DNA of 50,016 bases from Alphaproteobacteria bacterium (GCA_020054105.1 JAGVLW010000056.1:1-50016); one strand, 5' to 3'; positions 32,592 to 39,661 are shown, numbered from the stretch's first letter. Program-made: numbers and translations. Notes: a model not told the origin generated them from the sequence alone.

Positions 32592-33824
32592 TTATTTTAC
32601 TACGCGCAGCTGCGCCCGTTCGCCTGCAGGCGGCAGTGAGCTTTCCGGTAACTTCGCCGCTGCGATCTTGGCGCTGATATCTTCCGCCGCCTTGCGCAGG
32701 TGGTCGGTGGCAAGGTGCGCGTAGCGCAGTGTCGTCTGCGCCTGTGTGTGGCCGAGCAGCGCGCCGATCATCGGTAATGAGTAGCCGAGCGAATTGGCAA
32801 CGCTGGCATGGCTGTGGCGCAGGTCGTGCATGTGCAGATTGGTGGTGATGCCTGCGGCCTTTTTGATGCGATCCCATGCCTTCTTCGTGCAGGTCAGCGG
32901 CTGGCCGGGACATTTTTCGCTCACCACGACATACGGGTTGCCTTCGATGCGCTTCAGGCCGCGCAGCACCTGCTCAATGAAGGGCGTGACGAACAGCGTC
33001 TTCGGGCGCTTCTCCTTCGTGGCACCCTTCGGCAGGCGGATCACCTTGTTCTCCAGGTCGATATATTCCCACTTCAGGTGTTTCGCTTCTCCCGGCCTGC
33101 AGCCGGTGTGCATCATGATGCGCAACATGGCCAGCAAGTAAGGGCTTTCCGTCAGCTTGCGCTCGGCGTCCTGCATGGCCGCTTCCAGCGCGGCAAATTC
33201 TTCGTCGCTCAGAAAGCGCTCGCGGTGATTTTCAGGATATTTTTCCACACCGAAGCAGGGATTGGTATTGCGGTCGCGGTAGCCCCACAGCTCGGCCTTG
33301 CTGAGCATGGAAGACAGCGCGCCGACTGCGCGATTCGCTCCCGTTGGCCGGTGCTTGTTTTTCGACATAAATTCTGCCACGTCGCGGTGCGATATGGAGC
33401 GGATTTTCATGTTGCCGAAATAAGGAAGCAGCATGCTATCGAGCTTCTGCCGGTTACTTTCATGCGTCGCTGGGCGGTTGCGAACGGCACTGTGCTCTTC
33501 CATGAAACGCTCCGCGACGTCTCTGAAGGTGGGCTGCTCACGTAGAATGCCTTCGTGCTCCACCGGGTCTTCGCCCTTCGCAATGCGATAGCTGAGGTCT
33601 CTGGCGATTTCGCGTGCTTGCTCGATGGTAAACTGACCGTACTTGCCGATTGTCTTGCGGCGCGCACGGTGGTCAGCATTGCGGTAGTTCAAGATCAAGG
33701 ATTTGCAGCCGGCTGGCGTAATGACCAGGCCGAAGCCGTTTACCTCGCTGTCCCATATATACTGCAGTTTGCCGGTGCCGGTTGCGGCATCTGCTATTTT
33801 TTTTGTCAATTTAAGGTTTGCCAT
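32592..33824 (-). CDS. int: Tyrosine recombinase (phage integrase)
   Basis: The product has 410 residues from the ATG at 33824, which has AGGAGAG nine bases upstream; the longer frame to 33866 lacks such a site. The N terminus (NLKLTKKIADAAT, then WDSEVNGFGLVITPAG) is the arm-binding domain of DUF4102-type integrases, and a core-binding SAM-like domain follows. Catalytic residues are visible: Arg in TGCRPGEAKHLKW, the HDLRH box, GH in LLGHTQ and Tyr in TTLRYAHL. It performs site-specific integration and excision of the prophage, most likely at the tRNA-Thr on its 3' side. The excisionase-like gene lies 66 bp upstream on the same strand. Confidence 0.93.
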   Translation of the reverse strand: MANLKLTKKIADAATGTGKLQYIWDSEVNGFGLVITPAGCKSLILNYRNADHRARRKTIGKYGQFTIEQAREIARDLSYRIAKGEDPVEHEGILREQPTFRDVAERFMEEHSAVRNRPATHESNRQKLDSMLLPYFGNMKIRSISHRDVAEFMSKNKHRPTGANRAVGALSSMLSKAELWGYRDRNTNPCFGVEKYPENHRERFLSDEEFAALEAAMQDAERKLTESPYLLAMLRIMMHTGCRPGEAKHLKWEYIDLENKVIRLPKGATKEKRPKTLFVTPFIEQVLRGLKRIEGNPYVVVSEKCPGQPLTCTKKAWDRIKKAAGITTNLHMHDLRHSHASVANSLGYSLPMIGALLGHTQAQTTLRYAHLATDHLRKAAEDISAKIAAAKLPESSLPPAGERAQLRVVK

Positions 33825-33890
33825 AGGTCTCTCCTTTTGCTGGCGGTTGATACCGATGACACACATGAGTGGAAACGCCGCGATCTCAAG

Positions 33891-34271
33891 TCATTTGTCC
33901 GCATTGTCAGGAGATTTTTCTATTGATGTTTCAATATGTTCATGACTGCTGGCGGTGCTTCTGTCCTGGGTGGTGGAACGGAAAAGATGCTGCTGTTCGA
34001 AATCGAGGACGCCATGCCTGCCGAGCATGGGGTAACGCACTTTAGCTTTCGGGCCGGGGCCTGTTTTCATGTATAGAGGCCCGCCGCCGGTGAACCGCCA
34101 GTTGTTGAGGCAGCTGATTGACAATTCCCACCGTTTCGCCAGCGTCTCCGGGCGCATGAAAACATTATCGGTGATGACGTGCAGGCCGTGATCCAGAAAA
34201 TACCGCTGCATTGCCTCAAGGATAATAGGAATGTCGGTGGCTTTGAGCGCATCCAGGTCAATCGTCCGCAT
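33891..34271 (-). CDS. Excisionase-like helix-turn-helix protein
   Basis: The product has 126 residues. The segment RPETLAKRWELSISCLNNWRF, then GPLYMKTGPGPKAKVRYPM, is the winged-helix pattern of AlpA/Xis-type proteins (HTH_17: recognition helix followed by a wing with Arg-Tyr). The final 30 residues are polar. The start has GGAGG five bases upstream. Its position immediately before the integrase on the same strand argues for a recombination directionality factor. Such proteins bend attachment-site DNA and tip the integrase toward excision; some also repress. It overlaps the XRE gene by 14 bases. Confidence 0.7.
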   Translation of the reverse strand: MRTIDLDALKATDIPIILEAMQRYFLDHGLHVITDNVFMRPETLAKRWELSISCLNNWRFTGGGPLYMKTGPGPKAKVRYPMLGRHGVLDFEQQHLFRSTTQDRSTASSHEHIETSIEKSPDNADK

Positions 34272-34623
34272 CTCTGCCTCCGGCGACGCGCACGCACATG
34301 CGCAGCATCACGAGCACGTCCTCATGGAATTCGGGCGGAATTCGATTGAGGCAACGCAGGAACCGAAGCGTCGCCGGTGGGATCGTCTCGAACGGCACCT
34401 CATCGGATTCAGGAAAAAAGACGCGCACCGATACATCGAAAAGGCGGGCGAACTGGAAGACGCGCCCGGCGCTCATGCGGTTGTTCCCGCGCTCATATTT
34501 ATGAATCTGTTGGAAGGAAAGACCGGCTTCGCGCCCGAGCGCCGCCTGGCTGATGCCGGACGTAACACGCAGCACTCTGAGCTTCTGCGAGGCGTACAGA
34601 TCAATTTTTTTTGGGTCGGTCAT
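34258..34623 (-). CDS. XRE-family transcriptional regulator
   Basis: The product has 121 residues. The helix-turn-helix RVTSGISQAALGREAGLSFQQIHKYERG is a clear XRE/Cro-CI domain at about 18-50. A helical C terminus rich in Leu and Arg probably makes the dimer. There is no S24 peptidase domain, so it is not itself a cleavable repressor. It lies in an operon with a small membrane protein upstream and the excisionase-like gene downstream, overlapping both by 4-14 bases. Similar proteins accompany integration modules of alphaproteobacterial phages. The target site is unknown. Confidence 0.8.
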   Translation of the reverse strand: MTDPKKIDLYASQKLRVLRVTSGISQAALGREAGLSFQQIHKYERGNNRMSAGRVFQFARLFDVSVRVFFPESDEVPFETIPPATLRFLRCLNRIPPEFHEDVLVMLRMCVRVAGGRDADD

Positions 34624-34847
34624 GGCCGCGCCCCGTAAAAATTGTCGTACAGCTCATTCCGGCACTGCGGGTAGACCCATTCGGGAATGCAAATGCCTCC
34701 CTCGCAGCATCCGCTGATCCAGTTAATGATCAGCCAGTCAAAGAACAGAGCGAAAAGGCAAAGAAGAAAGCCGGTGACGATGTAGAAGAATGCGCGTTGC
34801 CAGGTCAGTTCCGCGCACCATTTCTGCAATTTTTGTTTGATACCCAT
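34620..34847 (-). CDS. Small single-span membrane protein
   Basis: The product has 75 residues. A basic N terminus (about 1-10) is followed by one long hydrophobic segment (about residues 19-45, FFYIVTGFLLCLFALFFDWL) and a cysteine-containing C terminus (GCCEGGICIPEW, PQCRNE). An excellent GGAGGTG ribosome-binding site precedes the ATG. The start codon, however, lies in the stem of a predicted hairpin (34843-34880), so translation may be controlled. It heads the operon XRE-excisionase-like(-integrase). I do not recognise a family; small membrane proteins at this place in prophages may affect superinfection, but that is only a suggestion. Confidence 0.65.
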   Translation of the reverse strand: MGIKQKLQKWCAELTWQRAFFYIVTGFLLCLFALFFDWLIINWISGCCEGGICIPEWVYPQCRNELYDNFYGARP

Positions 34848-34880
34848 AAGCGCACACCTCCATAAAAAAGTGCTTATGGG
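34843..34880 (-). promoter_or_regulatory. RNA hairpin enclosing the start codon of the 34620 gene
   Basis: In the transcript CCCATAAGC pairs perfectly with GCTTATGGG, and the second arm contains the ATG of the small membrane protein gene. The 20-base interval between the arms holds the GGAGG Shine-Dalgarno sequence. The start codon would be in the stem and the ribosome-binding site in the loop, an arrangement that can restrict initiation. Confidence 0.5.
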
Positions 34881-34900
34881 TGGTATTCGCTAGCACGTTA

Positions 34901-34929
34901 TGCAATTTTCTGTCTATAGAAAAATTGCA
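34901..34929. promoter_or_regulatory. AT-rich inverted repeat upstream of the integration operon
   Basis: Perfect 9-bp arms TGCAATTTT and AAAATTGCA are separated by 11 bp. The site lies between the second repressor operator and the small membrane protein start. It may be a regulator-binding site, for example for the XRE protein, or a weak transcription end for the repressor gene. Confidence 0.4.
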
Positions 34930-34965
34930 TCAAAAAGAAAAGTTTGGGGGCTAGTTGGGTGTTTA

Positions 34966-34980
34966 TTGCCGCAGCGGCAA
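34966..34980. promoter_or_regulatory. Phage operator, copy 1 (TTGCCGCAGCGGCAA)
   Basis: This is a near-perfect dyad with 7-bp arms around one central base. An identical 15-bp copy lies at 35589-35603, and the two bracket the repressor gene. This copy is 14 bp beyond the repressor stop and upstream of the minus-strand integration operon, so it could place that operon under repressor control. Confidence 0.7.
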
Positions 34981-34994
34981 AAGATTAAAAATGG

Positions 34995-35579
34995 TCAGCC
35001 GCGCTTGACGTGGAGGATGGGATAAACGGCTTTTACTTTGGCATCCAACGCCACGGCGGAGCCTGGCGAATGCAGCAGATAATGCCCTTTCTTCGATCCC
35101 TGCGTGGGCCAGCAAATCAGCTTGTCTCCGCGTTTTTTAGTATCCAACTCCACCACGCATTCCCGCTCGAGGAAAAGCCGTGCGTTGGACTGAGGTTCGC
35201 TGTCGAAATAAAGAATATCGCCATTGCCATGAGAGGGGATCAGGTGATTACCCTTTATCTTAAGCGCCTTGCTGGTTGGCGGCAGGCCGGAGATAAGCTC
35301 TACCGGCTCCCATTCTTTCTGCGGCAGGTCTTTCACGAAGTGTTTCCACTTCACGATACCGACGATCGGAACGGTAGGGAAATCGACGCCGTCTGCATCC
35401 AGGTCATCCGGGCTGCAGCCAAGGGCAGCCGCTAGTTTTATGCGGTATTTTTCAAACGTGGCGATCTCGCCCGATTCGATACGGCAAAGCGTCGAATACG
35501 GTATGTCGATCATCTCCGCGAGCCTTCTTTGCGAGAGGCTGCGCATACGGCGGCGGGCTGCAATATTGTTTGTAGTCAT
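34995..35579 (-). CDS. Phage repressor, XRE domain plus S24-like domain lacking the catalytic serine
   Basis: The product has 194 residues. The N-terminal helix-turn-helix (SLSQRRLAEMIDIPYSTLCRIESG) is of the CI/XRE type. The C-terminal half follows the S24/LexA layout (TVPIVGIVKW, then KALKIKGNHLIPSHGNGDILYFD). In active members the motif is GDSMxP; here it reads GNHLIP, so the nucleophilic Ser is replaced, and the Ala-Gly cleavage pair is not evident either. Self-cleavage after DNA damage is therefore unlikely, and the domain probably serves dimerisation. Two identical operators flank the gene, one directly in its own promoter region, indicating autoregulation. It is divergent from the Cro-like gene at 35671. 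Confidence 0.83.
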   Translation of the reverse strand: MTTNNIAARRRMRSLSQRRLAEMIDIPYSTLCRIESGEIATFEKYRIKLAAALGCSPDDLDADGVDFPTVPIVGIVKWKHFVKDLPQKEWEPVELISGLPPTSKALKIKGNHLIPSHGNGDILYFDSEPQSNARLFLERECVVELDTKKRGDKLICWPTQGSKKGHYLLHSPGSAVALDAKVKAVYPILHVKRG

Positions 35580-35581
35580 GC

Positions 35582-35614
35582 ATTATTTTTGCCGCAGCGG
35601 CAAAATGAAGTCAA
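35582..35614 (-). promoter_or_regulatory. Promoter candidate for the repressor gene
   Basis: On the minus strand a -35 box TTGACT (35614-35609) is followed after 18 bp by AAAAAT (35590-35585). The operator copy at 35589-35603 fills the spacer. The expected start point falls at about the ATG at 35579, so the transcript could be nearly leaderless, as for lambda cI from its maintenance promoter. Confidence 0.45.
35589..35603. promoter_or_regulatory. Phage operator, copy 2 (TTGCCGCAGCGGCAA)
   Basis: This is identical to the site at 34966-34980 and lies 10-24 bp upstream of the repressor start, between its probable -35 and -10 boxes. Binding here would repress the repressor's own transcription, and the site also lies in the divergent control region for the Cro-like gene. 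Confidence 0.72.
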
Positions 35615-35670
35615 GAACTATTACGCAACTTTTGTATTGACAATAAATTGCATTATATGATTTTAGGGAG

Positions 35671-35982
35671 ATGAAACTTAAACGATGGCTCAAACTTGTC
35701 GGCATGAAACAAACCGAACTTTCGGCGATTGTTTCCTGCCCGATATCAAGCATTAGCCGGCACATAAGGCATGGCCGCGTCCTAACCCCTGAGGTGGTGG
35801 TGCGTATTTATTTCCTTACGCAGGGCGAAGTCAGGCCGGACGACTTTTACGACCTGGATACCATTCCACCCGATATCAAGAAGCTGTTGAAAGCGGCGAA
35901 GGCTGCCCGCCACCGTCTTTCACTCCGGCAGGGCTTTTCTGCCTCCGATACGGAATCGCAGGTAGAGGCGCCGCATGAATGA
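35671..35982 (+). CDS. Cro/YdaS-like DNA-binding protein
   Basis: The product has 103 residues. The N-terminal WLKLVGMKQTELSAIVSCPISSISRHIRHGR is a helix-turn-helix like YdaS or Cro proteins that oppose the lysogenic repressor. The C terminus is polar. It is the first gene of the rightward early operon, divergent from the repressor across 91 bp containing one operator and a TTGACA box at 35637. The AGGGAG ribosome-binding sequence directly abuts the ATG with no spacer, which is unusual; an in-frame ATG at 35704 is a possible alternative. The role as an early switch regulator is inferred from position. Confidence 0.7.
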   Translation: MKLKRWLKLVGMKQTELSAIVSCPISSISRHIRHGRVLTPEVVVRIYFLTQGEVRPDDFYDLDTIPPDIKKLLKAAKAARHRLSLRQGFSASDTESQVEAPHE

Positions 35983-36286
35983 TGATTACGAATCACTCCC
36001 GCCGCGCCGGGCCAACCATACTGTCGACTTCGTATTCGAAGGGTTCCGCTTCCAACTCACCATCGGCTATTACCGCGATGGGCGTATTGGGGAGGTATCT
36101 CTAGCGGGCCCGCGCAGCGGCACCGCCCTCTCTCACATAGCGGCCGATTCTTGCGAACTGATTACGGAGCTTCTGCATCGCTACGTTAGCGTGGAGACGC
36201 TTACGGAACTGATCCGGCGCAAGGAAGACGGCAACGCGGAATCCATTATAGGCGAGATTATTCTGCAACTGGCGCAAAGCCCCTAA
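35975..36286 (+). CDS. TSCPD-domain-like phage protein
   Basis: The product has 103 residues. The pattern GRIGEVSLAGPRSGTALSHIAADSCELITELL, then a helix with VSVETLTELIRRKEDGNAES, matches the small TSCPD-type proteins frequent in alphaproteobacterial prophages. These are related to a C-terminal piece of vitamin B12-dependent ribonucleotide reductase. No cysteine pair of the reductase is present, so a stand-alone role of unknown nature is likely. It overlaps the Cro-like gene by eight bases and is followed ten bases later by the DUF1376 gene. Confidence 0.6.
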   Translation: MNDDYESLPPRRANHTVDFVFEGFRFQLTIGYYRDGRIGEVSLAGPRSGTALSHIAADSCELITELLHRYVSVETLTELIRRKEDGNAESIIGEIILQLAQSP

Positions 36287-36295
36287 GGAGGCTTT

Positions 36296-37108
36296 ATGCC
36301 AGCGCCACCCCCCTACATGCGATTCTATCCCGACGTTTATCTCCGCGACACCATCGGCCTGACCGTGGAAGAGCAAGGCGTTTACATGCGCCTTCTCTGT
36401 GAGATGTGGCAGCATGGCGGGAAGATTACCAATGACGACCGCATCATAGCCAAAGCCCTCCTGATCCATCTGAATAAATGGCGGAAGGTGAAGCCACAGC
36501 TGATGCCGTATCTTTCCGAACATTCGCCTGGCTACCTAACCCAGAAAAAACTGCGCGAAGAGTATAAATTTTCGTCGGGGGTAATGCGTGTATTAAAGAA
36601 GGAGACCCCCCAGGTATCTACGGGAGTAACCTCCCCAGTATCCCCCCAGGTAACCCAGGGGGTAACCCCCCTAGTGAATCAAACCGGGGCGGCACCCGGT
36701 GAACAGGAAATCTCCAATGGTTTCCAGCCGGTTGCCTGGCTGCCGGAAGGCGGCGTCGCGCGGGCGCTCGCGCGCGCGTTAGATCAATCAAAATCTAAAT
36801 CAAAACAAAATAAAAATTATAGACATCTAGAGGATGGCGGCGGTGAAAACTGTGGACAACTCGAATTTGAGGAAAGCACCCGCCGCTTCGTCCTCGAGGT
36901 CATTGAAGCGTTCGAAGCGCACCGCCTCCAGCCGCCGCCCGACTACGATGTGGTGAAGAGCTGGATTGATAACGGCTGCGATCCCTTTCTGCACATCCTG
37001 AAGGCCGTGAAAACAACACTCGGCCGGTATCAGCGCGGCGGCGACCCGCCGCAGAGCTGGAGGTATTTCGCCAAGGAAGTCTATCAACTCAAACGGAAGG
37101 AGAAATAA
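36296..37108 (+). CDS. DUF1376 (YdaU-like) phage replication-region protein
   Basis: The product has 270 residues with AAGGAGG upstream. The N-terminal PPYMRFYPDVYLRDTIGLTVEEQGVYMRLL is the DUF1376 hallmark. This family sits in the replication region of lambdoid phages and is thought to act like a primosomal or replication-initiator protein. A middle linker (about 103-165) is Pro/Val/Thr-rich with a degenerate TPQVSxGVTSP repeat and then a run of Ser-Lys-Gln, where the DNA turns AT-rich. The C-terminal 80 residues are a compact helical domain (EVIEAFEAHRLQPPPDYDVV). The function is inferred from the family; no catalytic motif is seen. Confidence 0.75.
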   Translation: MPAPPPYMRFYPDVYLRDTIGLTVEEQGVYMRLLCEMWQHGGKITNDDRIIAKALLIHLNKWRKVKPQLMPYLSEHSPGYLTQKKLREEYKFSSGVMRVLKKETPQVSTGVTSPVSPQVTQGVTPLVNQTGAAPGEQEISNGFQPVAWLPEGGVARALARALDQSKSKSKQNKNYRHLEDGGGENCGQLEFEESTRRFVLEVIEAFEAHRLQPPPDYDVVKSWIDNGCDPFLHILKAVKTTLGRYQRGGDPPQSWRYFAKEVYQLKRKEK

Positions 37109-37110
37109 TC

Positions 37111-37692
37111 ATGGGAAAGCACAAGCGGAAGCAAAGAAAGGGCATGCAGGGGGTGCGGGCGGCCACGCCGGAGGGCTGCCCTCCAACGCCTGAATTCGCG
37201 GCAAAGAACACGCTGGAGAAGGTCAAGACCGATCAAGGCAGCTATACCCTGCGCGTGCGCGACAAGCGTCCTATCGACAAATATCACCGGCTCTATTGCA
37301 TCGACCGTGATCGCGGCATCGGCGAGTACTACCGGCGCGGCATTGACGAAGAACAGTTCCGCGCCGCCGACCGCCTGGCTTGCAATTACGAACGCGGCTT
37401 CCCGCGCCTGTCTCTCTCCCCGGACGCGGTGCGCGTGCAGACGACGGTCAATGTGGGGATGTATCCGGTGGAATCGATGTTGAATGCCATCCACACGCAT
37501 GCGCGCGTGATGAAGGAACTAAGCCGCGGTTCGCAGCAGATCGTCGAGGAAGTCTGCTGCAGCGAAGCGAACCTGATCGATTACGAGGATGCAAAGGGCT
37601 GGCGAAAGGGTTACGGCATGATCCGTCTGCGGGAGGCACTGGACGAGTTGGTCGAAGCTTTTAAGGCGTTCGGCAAGCGTGGCGCGGCTTGA
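37111..37692 (+). CDS. Phage early protein, DUF6456-like
   Basis: The product has 193 residues with AAGGAG upstream and starts two bases after the DUF1376 stop. The N terminus is highly basic (KHKRKQRKG). The central region contains DRDRGIGEYYRRGIDEEQFRAADRLACNYERG, and the C terminus (GYGMIRLREALDELVEAF) is helical. This recalls the DUF6456 proteins of alphaproteobacteria, some of which lie where antiterminators are found. I am not certain of the family. A late-gene regulator role is plausible because it is last in the early operon and a large noncoding region follows. Confidence 0.5.
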   Translation: MGKHKRKQRKGMQGVRAATPEGCPPTPEFAAKNTLEKVKTDQGSYTLRVRDKRPIDKYHRLYCIDRDRGIGEYYRRGIDEEQFRAADRLACNYERGFPRLSLSPDAVRVQTTVNVGMYPVESMLNAIHTHARVMKELSRGSQQIVEEVCCSEANLIDYEDAKGWRKGYGMIRLREALDELVEAFKAFGKRGAA

Positions 37693-37731
37693 CCACTACC
37701 ATCGTGATAAAACGCTATATGGATTACAACT

Positions 37732-37752
37732 CATTGTAATACAATGTTTTTT
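37732..37752 (+). terminator. Rho-independent terminator candidate after the early operon
   Basis: CATTGTAATACAATG, a short dyad, is followed directly by six T residues, 40 bp after the 37111-37692 gene. The stem is short and AT-rich, so termination would be partial. Confidence 0.4.
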
Positions 37753-37834
37753 CTGTTGACGGTAGGTGCACCTGCATGATAAGAACTTTCGTATGATCCC
37801 GTGAAGTGCGACTGAATCAGTCCTTCACTCAACT

Positions 37835-37890
37835 CCCGCAAAGGCCTCCCTCCCTGCACCGATCCTCCAGATCGGTGCACTCTTTGCGGG
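37835..37890. ncRNA. Nested hairpin, candidate structured RNA or protein-binding site
   Basis: A perfect outer stem CCCGCAAAG/CTTTGCGGG (37835-37843 with 37882-37890) encloses a perfect inner stem TGCACCGATC/GATCGGTGCA (37855-37864 with 37870-37879) with the loop CTCCA. Nineteen base pairs in two coaxial parts are unlikely by chance. The strand of any transcript is unknown. There is no T run, so it is not a simple terminator. Confidence 0.5.
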
Positions 37891-38161
37891 AAAACCTGCA
37901 CGTTTCCACCGAAAGCCTGCACTTTTCGCCCTGAATTTTCCGGCACTCAGACTGACGCGCTGACCGCTTCGCCTCATCGCTTGGAAAGCCGCGCCCACCG
38001 CGCGTTTCAGGGGGAGGCTCGCGGGTCCTTCCGGCGGGCAACGTATGCGGGGACGCAACGCCCGGCATTTCGCTAGCCACAGTTCTGAAAAGTCGATTTC
38101 GTTTCGTTTTTTTCGTCGCAACACATTGAAATGTAATCATAACCCTATTTTGGAAAACGAA

Positions 38162-39577
38162 ATGCCCCCCTCAAAAAAACGAAATGCCCCCGCAGCCACG
38201 CCGGAAACGGCGGCTGTTCTGCGTGTCGAGATGATGCCGATTGATCGGGTTATTCCCTATGCCCGCAACCCGCGCCGCAATGAACACGCGGTAGCAAAGG
38301 TAGCAGGTAGCATCAAAGAATTCGGCTTCCGCCAGCCCATTGTCGTCGACAAGGACATGGTGATCATCGCCGGACACACACGCCTTCTGGCCGCGCAGCA
38401 GCTCGGCCTGAAATCCGTGCCGGTGCATGTGGCGGAAGGCCTGACCGCCGCGCAGATCAAAGCCTATCGCCTGGCAGACAATCGCACCCACGAAGATGCG
38501 GAATGGGACGAAGAAATGCTATCGATTGAACTCGGTGAGTTGAAGGAGATGGATTTCGACCTCGATCTCACCGGCTTCGATCCCGACGAACTGTCGCGGC
38601 TGCTCGCTTCCGAACCGGATGCTCTCGGCGATCCCGACGATATACCCGCGCCAGCTGATACAGCGGTTACGCATACCGGCGACCGCTGGATACTGGGCGA
38701 CCATGTTCTGCTTTGCGGAGATTCGAGCAAGGCGGAAGATGTCGACCGGCTGCTCGGCGGCGCCAAGATTCAGCTGGTGAATACCGACCCGCCCTACAAC
38801 GTCAAGGTCGAGCCGCGCAGTAATAATGCGATTGCCGCTGGCCTAAGTTCTTTCGGCGCGCTTCACCATCAGTCGCTGGACGTGACGCGCCATCCGGGAA
38901 AGTCGAAAGGCACTACAAAAAAGCTGCGCGCGAAAGACCGGCCGCTTGCCAACGACTTTGTTTCCGACGATGCATTTGATCAGTTGCTGCTGGACTGGTT
39001 CGGCAACATGGCGCGCGTACTGGAGCCTGGCCGGAGCTTCTACATCTGGGGCGGCTACAGCAACTACATCAATTATCCGCCTGCGCTGAAGGCGACAGAG
39101 ATGTATTTCTCCCAGGGCATTATCTGGGTAAAGGAACACCCGATCCTCACGCGCAAGGATTTTATGGGTAATCATGAATGCTGTTTTTACGGCTGGCGCG
39201 AAGGCGCTGGCCATGAATTCTTCGGGCCGTCGAACGCGGTGGACGTATGGTCGATTAAGAAAGTCACGCCGCAGAACATGGTGCATCTGACGGAAAAGCC
39301 GGTCGAGCTGGCGACGCGCGCGATGGAATATTCCTCGCGGCATGGAGAGAACGTCCTCGACCTTTTCGGCGGTAGCGGCTCAACGCTGATCGGTGCCGAG
39401 CAGACCGGCCGCAAAGCCTTCCTCATGGAAATGGACATGCTTTACTGCGACGTCATCGTAAAGCGGTGGCAGGAATTCACCGGCCGCGAGGCGAAGCTAG
39501 ACGGCACCGGCAGAACGTTCAAGGAAACGGCGGCGGAACGGGGCGTTGATCTGACGGAAGAAGAAGAGGAGGAATAA
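38162..39577 (+). CDS. ParB-domain DNA methyltransferase (beta-class order)
   Basis: The product has 471 residues from ATG 38162; an upstream extension to 38045 has no site. Residues about 20-140 form a ParB/sulfiredoxin-like domain (PIDRVIPYARNPRRN, VDKDMVIIAGHTRLLAAQQLG). Then comes an N6-adenine/N4-cytosine methyltransferase with TDPPYNV first and DLFGGSGSTLIGAEQTGRKA near the C terminus. It has an acidic tail (TEEEEEE). The combination is common in alphaproteobacterial phages, where it is thought to methylate phage DNA against host restriction. The target sequence is unknown. It is the first of three methyltransferase genes on this prophage and precedes the tRNA-like sequence by six bases. 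Confidence 0.88.
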   Translation: MPPSKKRNAPAATPETAAVLRVEMMPIDRVIPYARNPRRNEHAVAKVAGSIKEFGFRQPIVVDKDMVIIAGHTRLLAAQQLGLKSVPVHVAEGLTAAQIKAYRLADNRTHEDAEWDEEMLSIELGELKEMDFDLDLTGFDPDELSRLLASEPDALGDPDDIPAPADTAVTHTGDRWILGDHVLLCGDSSKAEDVDRLLGGAKIQLVNTDPPYNVKVEPRSNNAIAAGLSSFGALHHQSLDVTRHPGKSKGTTKKLRAKDRPLANDFVSDDAFDQLLLDWFGNMARVLEPGRSFYIWGGYSNYINYPPALKATEMYFSQGIIWVKEHPILTRKDFMGNHECCFYGWREGAGHEFFGPSNAVDVWSIKKVTPQNMVHLTEKPVELATRAMEYSSRHGENVLDLFGGSGSTLIGAEQTGRKAFLMEMDMLYCDVIVKRWQEFTGREAKLDGTGRTFKETAAERGVDLTEEEEEE

Positions 39578-39583
39578 TTTTTG

Positions 39584-39659
39584 AGCGGGATAGAGCAGTA
39601 GCAGCTCGCGTGGTTCATTAGCCATGAGGTCGTCGGTGCAATTCCGGCTCCCGCTTCCA
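39584..39659 (+). tRNA. Aberrant tRNA-Met(CAU)-like sequence
   Basis: The acceptor AGCGGGA/TCCCGCT, D stem GAGC/GCTC, T stem GTCGG/CCGGC, T discriminator and an encoded CCA fit a tRNA. The anticodon arm has either a 5-bp stem with an 8-base loop TTCATTAG or a 6-bp stem with a 6-base loop, not the normal 5+7. The D loop (AGTAGCA) lacks the conserved GG, and the T loop reads TGCAATT with G where T55 is invariant, so the D-loop/T-loop contacts are lost together. It may be a decayed tRNA or a tRNA mimic. Confidence 0.6.
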
Positions 39660-39661
39660 AT

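Larger units (their letters stand above)
37693..38161. other. 469-bp noncoding region between early and late genes
   Basis: No convincing gene lies here; short minus-strand frames have no ribosome-binding sites or recognisable products. The stretch contains a probable terminator (37732-37752), a nested hairpin (37835-37890), and several CCTGCAC repeats around 37853-37930. TTGACG at 37755 with GATAAG about 16 bases later is a weak promoter candidate. By position it could hold the late promoter, an antitermination site, a small RNA or the phage origin. Confidence 0.5.

Noticed and set aside
36601..36680. C- and G-rich repeated GGTAAC/CCCCCA tract
   Set aside because: It is not a CRISPR or regulatory repeat; it codes for the degenerate Pro-Val-Thr linker of the DUF1376 protein. 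No CRISPR array was found anywhere in the window.
37825..38140. Two overlapping minus-strand frames of about 100 codons in the phage noncoding region
   Set aside because: They overlap each other in different frames, are Arg/Ala/Gly-rich, lack ribosome-binding sites and cover the nested hairpin.
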